This document shows, in pieces, positions 58,534 to 64,000 of a stretch of 64,000 nt of DNA; the stretch's first letter is position 1; the number at the start of each line of letters is the position of its first letter. The stretch is from Vanessa cardui. Lineage: Eukaryota > Arthropoda > Insecta > Lepidoptera > Nymphalidae. The DNA lies in assembly GCF_905220365.1 (NCBI RefSeq), contig NC_061129.1, positions 1,922,803-1,986,802 of the forward strand, written 5' to 3'. The notes under the pieces were generated by a model, which searched no databases, was not told where the DNA came from, and saw only the letters and a program-made list of their open reading frames with translations. Made by a program: the position numbers and the translations under genes.

Positions 58534-61500
58534 ATCGTCGGATGGTTTTCTTAAGTATTTTCTAGTGATAAAAAAGAGAACCATCTTCTGTTTATAGAAA
58601 CAATAATTGACTTCAATGCCGTATTTTTTTAGTCGATCGTTCTACTGCGTTGTAAATACCATTACATTTTTATTGATATATCGTAGTTACTGAATAACTA
58701 TAATGAAACAGTAAGACTCTCGACGAATAACTTGATAAAGTATACTAATTACTAAGCGTTCGTACAATCGAGGCTAAGTACTTACATAATAATTAAAATG
58801 TATTAAATAAATAATAAAAGCAATTATTTTCACAACGAAGGTTGTTTTAAGCCACAATTATTTATACATACATTATAAAAACTAATAAGCGTGTAAATGT
58901 ATTCACGTTTTCTTTAACTGACCTAATTCTCGGTGACGTTTTACTTTTTATAAATCACACTGCCATAGACAATAATAATTATGTATTATTATTACATTGC
59001 TCATATTCCGGTCTAAAGGAATAGTAAGCCTAGTAATCATTTATCGAATTTTATAATAAATTTTTATAATATTTATTTTATTTTTTGAAATGGCAACACT
59101 AATAACCCATATACGTTCGAGCTGAAACGTTCAAACTAGCCCTTTTCTTAACGAGTGTTGGCAATCTCGAATATAATCTACACAGCGTGATTGATGTAAT
59201 GCATGTTAATATTCATAAAGTGTTGCCACATTTAATTTTTGTGGATGTGCGAAGAAAATGGTTGTAACTCGTAACACGTCTAATATAATTAATGTTTTTA
59301 TAAAATAAAAGTTATTATGTACGTATAGTACAACACAACTTATATGTAGCATCGGCAAAATAAAATCCGTAAAACCGATCACATCCGAATTAAGTACACT
59401 ATCCAAAATTATCAATATTTATTTCTTATGTGAATATGATCTTTACACAAACGTAATAACTTGTAATATCATATGACCTAGTATATTCGTCAATTTGACA
59501 TGTCGATTTGCACTTGCTCTTGCACTTGCTTTCTCGAGTTGAACTGACGATGTAATCTATAGCGACGAATAGCGTCTAATGGCGCGATAGGGAGCTATTT
59601 CTTTTGTTTGTAAAAATCGGCAGTAATCGGTTTTATTGAAGTTGCCGATGATACATTTAAGATGTGTCGTACTATATGTATGTATTATTGTTTATATTAA
59701 AAAAATACATGTGACTGATAATATAAAGATTTTAGTTTTTAGTGAATATTAAGATTAAAAACAATATTACCAGTCAAAATTCTCAATTATAATGTCTGTG
59801 TTTTACACTTACGGTCTAGATATTGTCTATTAGTGTAGTGTCTTATCAGTCGGTAATTGTGAAAACTATTAAATGTAACAAATATTAACAACGAATGCCA
59901 CATCCGAGTTCGAAAATAAGTTTTAAACGTTCCATTCTCTATTACCACCGCGTTGTAATTAAAAAACAAAAATCCTTAGGCACATGTGAGATTTACGATA
60001 AGAATGGTTGAAAGTTTTTCCTAATGGATTCTAATCCGTGGCCGTAATAAATTATACAATTTCTTTACATTATTTTACCCTAGATATGTGTTGGTAATGT
60101 AATATTTCATTTGAAAATATTTTGTGGAAAGAAATTAAGGTATTTCGTCAAGAGCGTTTAATTTTAAGACAAAGTTCTTTCATCACGTGCTAATATACAG
60201 AAGTTTTTTTACAATGGGCAATTAATTGTTTATGGAGATTGATATCTAAATTAGTTATTAAAATATATATTTGAAAATATGAAAATATAAATAAGTATCA
60301 TTGCTTGTTTATTGTCGGAGAATAGATTTATTAATTTGTATGATACAAACTTTATGACTTGCGGCTAAGACCATATTGATATTGTTAGTTTCGTATATAA
60401 TAAAAATGGCGATAAGTATCTGGGAATTTCCAATACAGTATATTATATGTTGACATAACACTTATGCTGCATTATCATATTTTTACAGTAGAGGAAAATA
60501 ACAAATAAAATTTATCACAATATCTCGAATAAACTCGCAAAACATGTTACCCACGTAAAGTAAATAATTTAAGAAAAAATAATATCTAAACAGCGCACAA
60601 TTTGTATGCAAAATAAATTTCCTGAAAGTCCACACAACGGTCATGCGATCAGCGATCACACAATCACAAAACCCTCATATTCTCTAAAAGTGTACTCCGA
60701 TAGGCGAGGCTCTATTACCGAGGCGCGCCGTAACTCAGAAACAAGCAAACACGGCAGTCGGCCATTTGCATATCTATCGACTTTTTTAATCTATGCAAAA
60801 CGCGACGATACGCCCGCGCCGCTCACGAGCCCCCGCACTTAAAAAACACATGCGATTTCATTATTACATGTGGCAACGTTTGATTAATAACACTAAATTC
60901 ACGAGCTACCGACGTCATACTTTTAATCGCAACAAATTCGACAACAAAATAAAATTAAAGATACAGAGATATCGATACGATCGCGATAAACGGTAAAAGT
61001 TGCGTACACGCAACGCTGGAGGCGTCAAAAGTGGGCGGGGCTTATGACGTACGACGTGACGGAATCCGCGCCCAATCGAATCGGATCTCGATTTTAATTA
61101 TACGAATCGGGAACATCGAGTCGGGTCTATCGAATATTAATATTTCGATCGCGAGCGCGGCGATAGCGTGCGTCTTTGATTCGTTCGTACGAAATTCGCG
61201 TGCGTTAAATGCGTAATTCGTCGGACGCGACATTCCGCGAACGCGATCCGAGATAACGTTCCGCAAAAGATCGCAGATAGTTAACTGGGAAAAATGAAAC
61301 AAGACATTACCTATTCGAACCGAACTCTGCTACTATCACTGCACACTTTTTTATTGTGCTTTTCGTGCTTCATTTTGAACATCACTCGTAGCTAGTCGAT
61401 TACTTGGGATAACTTCAGTTAAATATTCAGACTTCGAATGAAATTATAGAGATATATTTGAAATAAATGTAAAATCGTGCACGTGATAATTGTATTTTAT

Positions 61501-62973
61501 ATACTCCTTGAAAATGACTACAAGATGTGCTTAATAATAAATTTATGTTACATACGACTTTTTAATTGTTTTATATTTAATTTGTCATACTATGGAAATA
61601 AAAATGTTTTATACACAGAAACTCTACTGAATATTTAGTTGCTAAGTAGAGCATACTTCACGGGGGAAAATTGAGTCTAGGTAATAATTTTCCAACAATA
61701 ATTAACATTTACTTCTTTTATTAAATAGTTATTTTTATTTAAATACATTTTGTATACCTAGTTTGCATATCTGTTACATGGTTTTTATTCATACTATGTA
61801 AATATAAATTGGAAGATTTGGATATTCAATTAATACCTAATGATCACACTACTCGATTTTGTTATAATTCATATCGTCTATCAATTATCGAAAAAATTTA
61901 ATCGATAAAGTATTTCAAATGAACCGTGTAAAGCTGTTAGACTGCTATAGTGATTTATAAAACGCTACATCAGCGAGAACAGAACGGTCACGTCAAACGA
62001 TCTCCTTTGTTACAACACTATCTCGATAAAGGATAGCATCTTGAGTGCACGCCTACGACACGAAAATAATTAACTCGGCTCACCGTCAAACATCGTGTTC
62101 GACATCGGCTACTCCCATACCAATTACTACCGACAATCGATCGACTAAGAAGAAAAAAAACGGCCCAACACTATTCCCGACTGGTTTAAAAAAAGAACAA
62201 ATCATGTGAACGTGTTAACGAGGCTTTGATGGATCGGACTTCAATCTAATATGGCCTTAATCCGACGCATTGTTTTTCTGTATACTTATTTATTCAATAC
62301 GTTTCGTATTTTTTTTGCAATGATGAGCCGTAATATTGTAATTATTCACGCAGAAATTGTGTCGTTAAATTTTATGTCATTTGTATATTTGGTCAAAACG
62401 AAATCCAGCTCGACGTGTATGGTTAACATCGATACATTAAATCGAATAGTTTTTATTCGACTTTATTACTCGACACCCTTCATAACACGACGGTGCTCAT
62501 TGCGAGCGAACATCGGACGACAATAACAGATCCAGCTGATATCGAGAGTAAAAGAACTCTCGAAACCATGAATAAATCACTAAGTCGCCTGACATTTATC
62601 GACATCGACTTTTTTGCAATCGATGTAGGTATTTATTTTTAATAAATTCGAATTTAATCGCAGGCTGGACGCTATCGCGAAAATTGCTAGCGCTGGTCGA
62701 GAGATGGCGCTGATAGCGTGAACGGCTTCACAATGTAATTTGTATAATTAAAGAAAATCGCTCGGATTGCGATCGAAATCGAACACGATTTAATCGAGAT
62801 GACGCGATACGTGCATTAATTTTGACGGTAAAAATTAATATCGCAGCGGGAGATTGAAGCTTGGAATTTCACCGGTAGACGACGTAAAAACTTAATTCGA
62901 CGATAGTATTTTATTACATGTCATTAATTAAATTGGAATGATGCATTAAGAAATATAGGATATAATTTATAAT

Positions 62974-63047
62974 CTGAGATGGCCCAGTGGTTAGAACGCG
63001 TGCAATTTAACCGACGATATCGAGTTCAAACCTAGGCAAGCACCAAA
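62974..63047 (+). repeat. 5' fragment of SINE family A (tRNA-like head only)
   Basis: Only the tRNA-like part remains: A-box GATGGCCCAGTGGTTAGAAC, decayed B-box GAGTTCAAACCT, ending GGCAAGCACCAAA. The body is missing, which is unusual because SINEs normally lose the 5' end. Confidence 0.75.
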
Positions 63048-64000
63048 TTTTAAAAGGTGTTTTATTATAGTATATATGGTGTTATGAAAATAAAAAGAAT
63101 GAATAAACTTCGGTAGAATTCGAAAACATAGTGATGCGACTGAAGGATAAACATCGAATCGTAAAAAAGTTGTCGAGTACCGATTGTAGCGAGCAAAGTT
63201 CGAGATTTGAAAATTAGCATTTTTGTCGTATAACTCTGCGGCGGTGTCTCGGTAAGCGCCCGATACCGGGGCAGCCGGGCCCGTTTTTTTCACCGTTTTT
63301 TAAACGGATTGGACTTTAAAATATTTCTCTATCCGCTGCCAAAGTCTTTTAGTGTTCGGAAAAAGAACACTGAAATATTAGCTTTTAATTTTATTGTTAA
63401 CCATTACCATTGCATTTCACTAATTACACTTCAAACGTTCGGATACTCTGACTAATAAAAACATGTATTATTTTACTAATTTATTTTACAGGAACCAAAA
63501 AACAACATTATATTTTAAATATAAGCGTAACTTCACTCATACCTAATACTCACATCGCCTGAGAGTCGACATCGTAGATAATGCTATCAACACATGTAAT
63601 TGACTTTAGTCTAATCAAAAATAGCAAAAAAATCTTGGAGCTCTAAAAATCGTTGACCCTTTATCTTCAATGGCAGCTCGCTCATTGGACGAGAGCCGAA
63701 TTTATGTCGTCGAGTAATCCGAACCCATTTGTATAGATAATTTTTATTATTGCCATCTCTCTGGAGCCGGCCGCGGACGATAACCGCCGGGGAAAGAGTT
63801 CGTAATGACGATTTAAATAAGGAAGATGTATTCCTTTCGGCTGTCGATAAGTTTGAAAGAATTTGTGGTTGGAATTCGATTTTTAAAAAACGGAATAGGG
63901 CTGTGTTTGTAATTTATCGGTTCACTATAAATTATCTGGATAAATGGCGGAATTATCGGGACGATCGGGTTTGGTATTTTTTTAACGTAATTAGTAGGTA

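Larger units (their letters stand above)
53784..64000. other. region upstream of (or intron within) ush
   Basis: No coding exon is supported on either strand. If the main ush first exon lies outside the window, this is one large intron. GC/CpG-richer blocks at about 53.8-54.0, 60.6-61.4 and 62.5-63.8 kb contrast with AT-rich DNA between them and could hold promoters or enhancers; the 61.0-kb block includes GGGCGGGGC and TGACGT-like sites. Repeats seen are a SINE C at 58302-58533 and a truncated SINE A at 62974-63047. Confidence 0.5.

Noticed and set aside
61042..61302. 86-residue minus-strand frame in the CpG-rich block
   Set aside because: No domain, no agreement with the FOG N-terminus, and high CpG alone explains the open frame.
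62974..63047. Possible tRNA gene (A and B boxes present)
   Set aside because: It matches the head of SINE family A, lacks a proper acceptor stem and anticodon arm, and has a decayed B box. The same holds for the heads of all SINE A and C copies.
1..64000. CRISPR arrays, bacterial operons, integrated viral genes
   Set aside because: No regularly spaced direct repeats, no prokaryotic gene arrangement, and the only polymerase-like gene is a cellular LINE reverse transcriptase.

Overview
The window is AT-rich eukaryotic DNA from a moth or butterfly. The evidence is intron-split metazoan genes with GT-AG junctions, long gene-poor stretches, and many copies of tRNA-derived SINEs and other interspersed repeats of the kind typical of Lepidoptera. 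A nymphalid butterfly is plausible but not proven. There are no prokaryotic operons, CRISPR arrays or plausible viral genes.

Five protein-coding genes can be reconstructed exon by exon, with splice phases that agree across all internal junctions. (1) Hs2st, heparan sulfate 2-O-sulfotransferase, minus strand 6115-9408, complete, 340 aa. (2) A TRIM45-type E3 ligase (RING, two B-boxes, coiled coil, filamin-like domain, Cys/His-rich tail), plus strand 14319-31463, 11 exons, 630 aa. (3) Mediator subunit MED15, minus strand 37139-43649, 11 exons, 704 aa. (4) An Iwr1/SLC7A6OS-type RNA polymerase II import factor, plus strand 44162-46461, 4 exons, 302 aa, head to head with MED15 across a 512-bp gap. 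(5) The 3' part of u-shaped (ush, FOG family), minus strand 50364-53103, carrying nine zinc fingers and a CtBP-binding motif; a candidate short first exon lies at 53607-53783.

The rest is mobile-element debris. Introns and spacers hold eight near-complete or partial copies plus one short 5' piece of a tRNA-like SINE (family A), several copies of a ~270-bp repeat (family B), three copies of a second tRNA-like SINE (family C), and fragments of a ~300-bp repeat (family D). There are also Helitron-like 3' ends, a TIR element present as two copies plus an inverted piece, a 228-bp hAT-type element with a perfect 8-bp target duplication, a broken CR1/Jockey-like LINE filling TRIM45 intron 5, and an RTE-like tail that probably supplies the Iwr1 poly(A) signal.

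The genes do not form a pathway. MED15 and Iwr1 both serve RNA polymerase II and may share a promoter. The most notable observations are structural: the LINE a few bases from a splice donor, the hAT element nested between older inverted repeats, the long inverted repeats inside MED15 introns, and the possible alternative ush promoter. I found no wholly new biological system.
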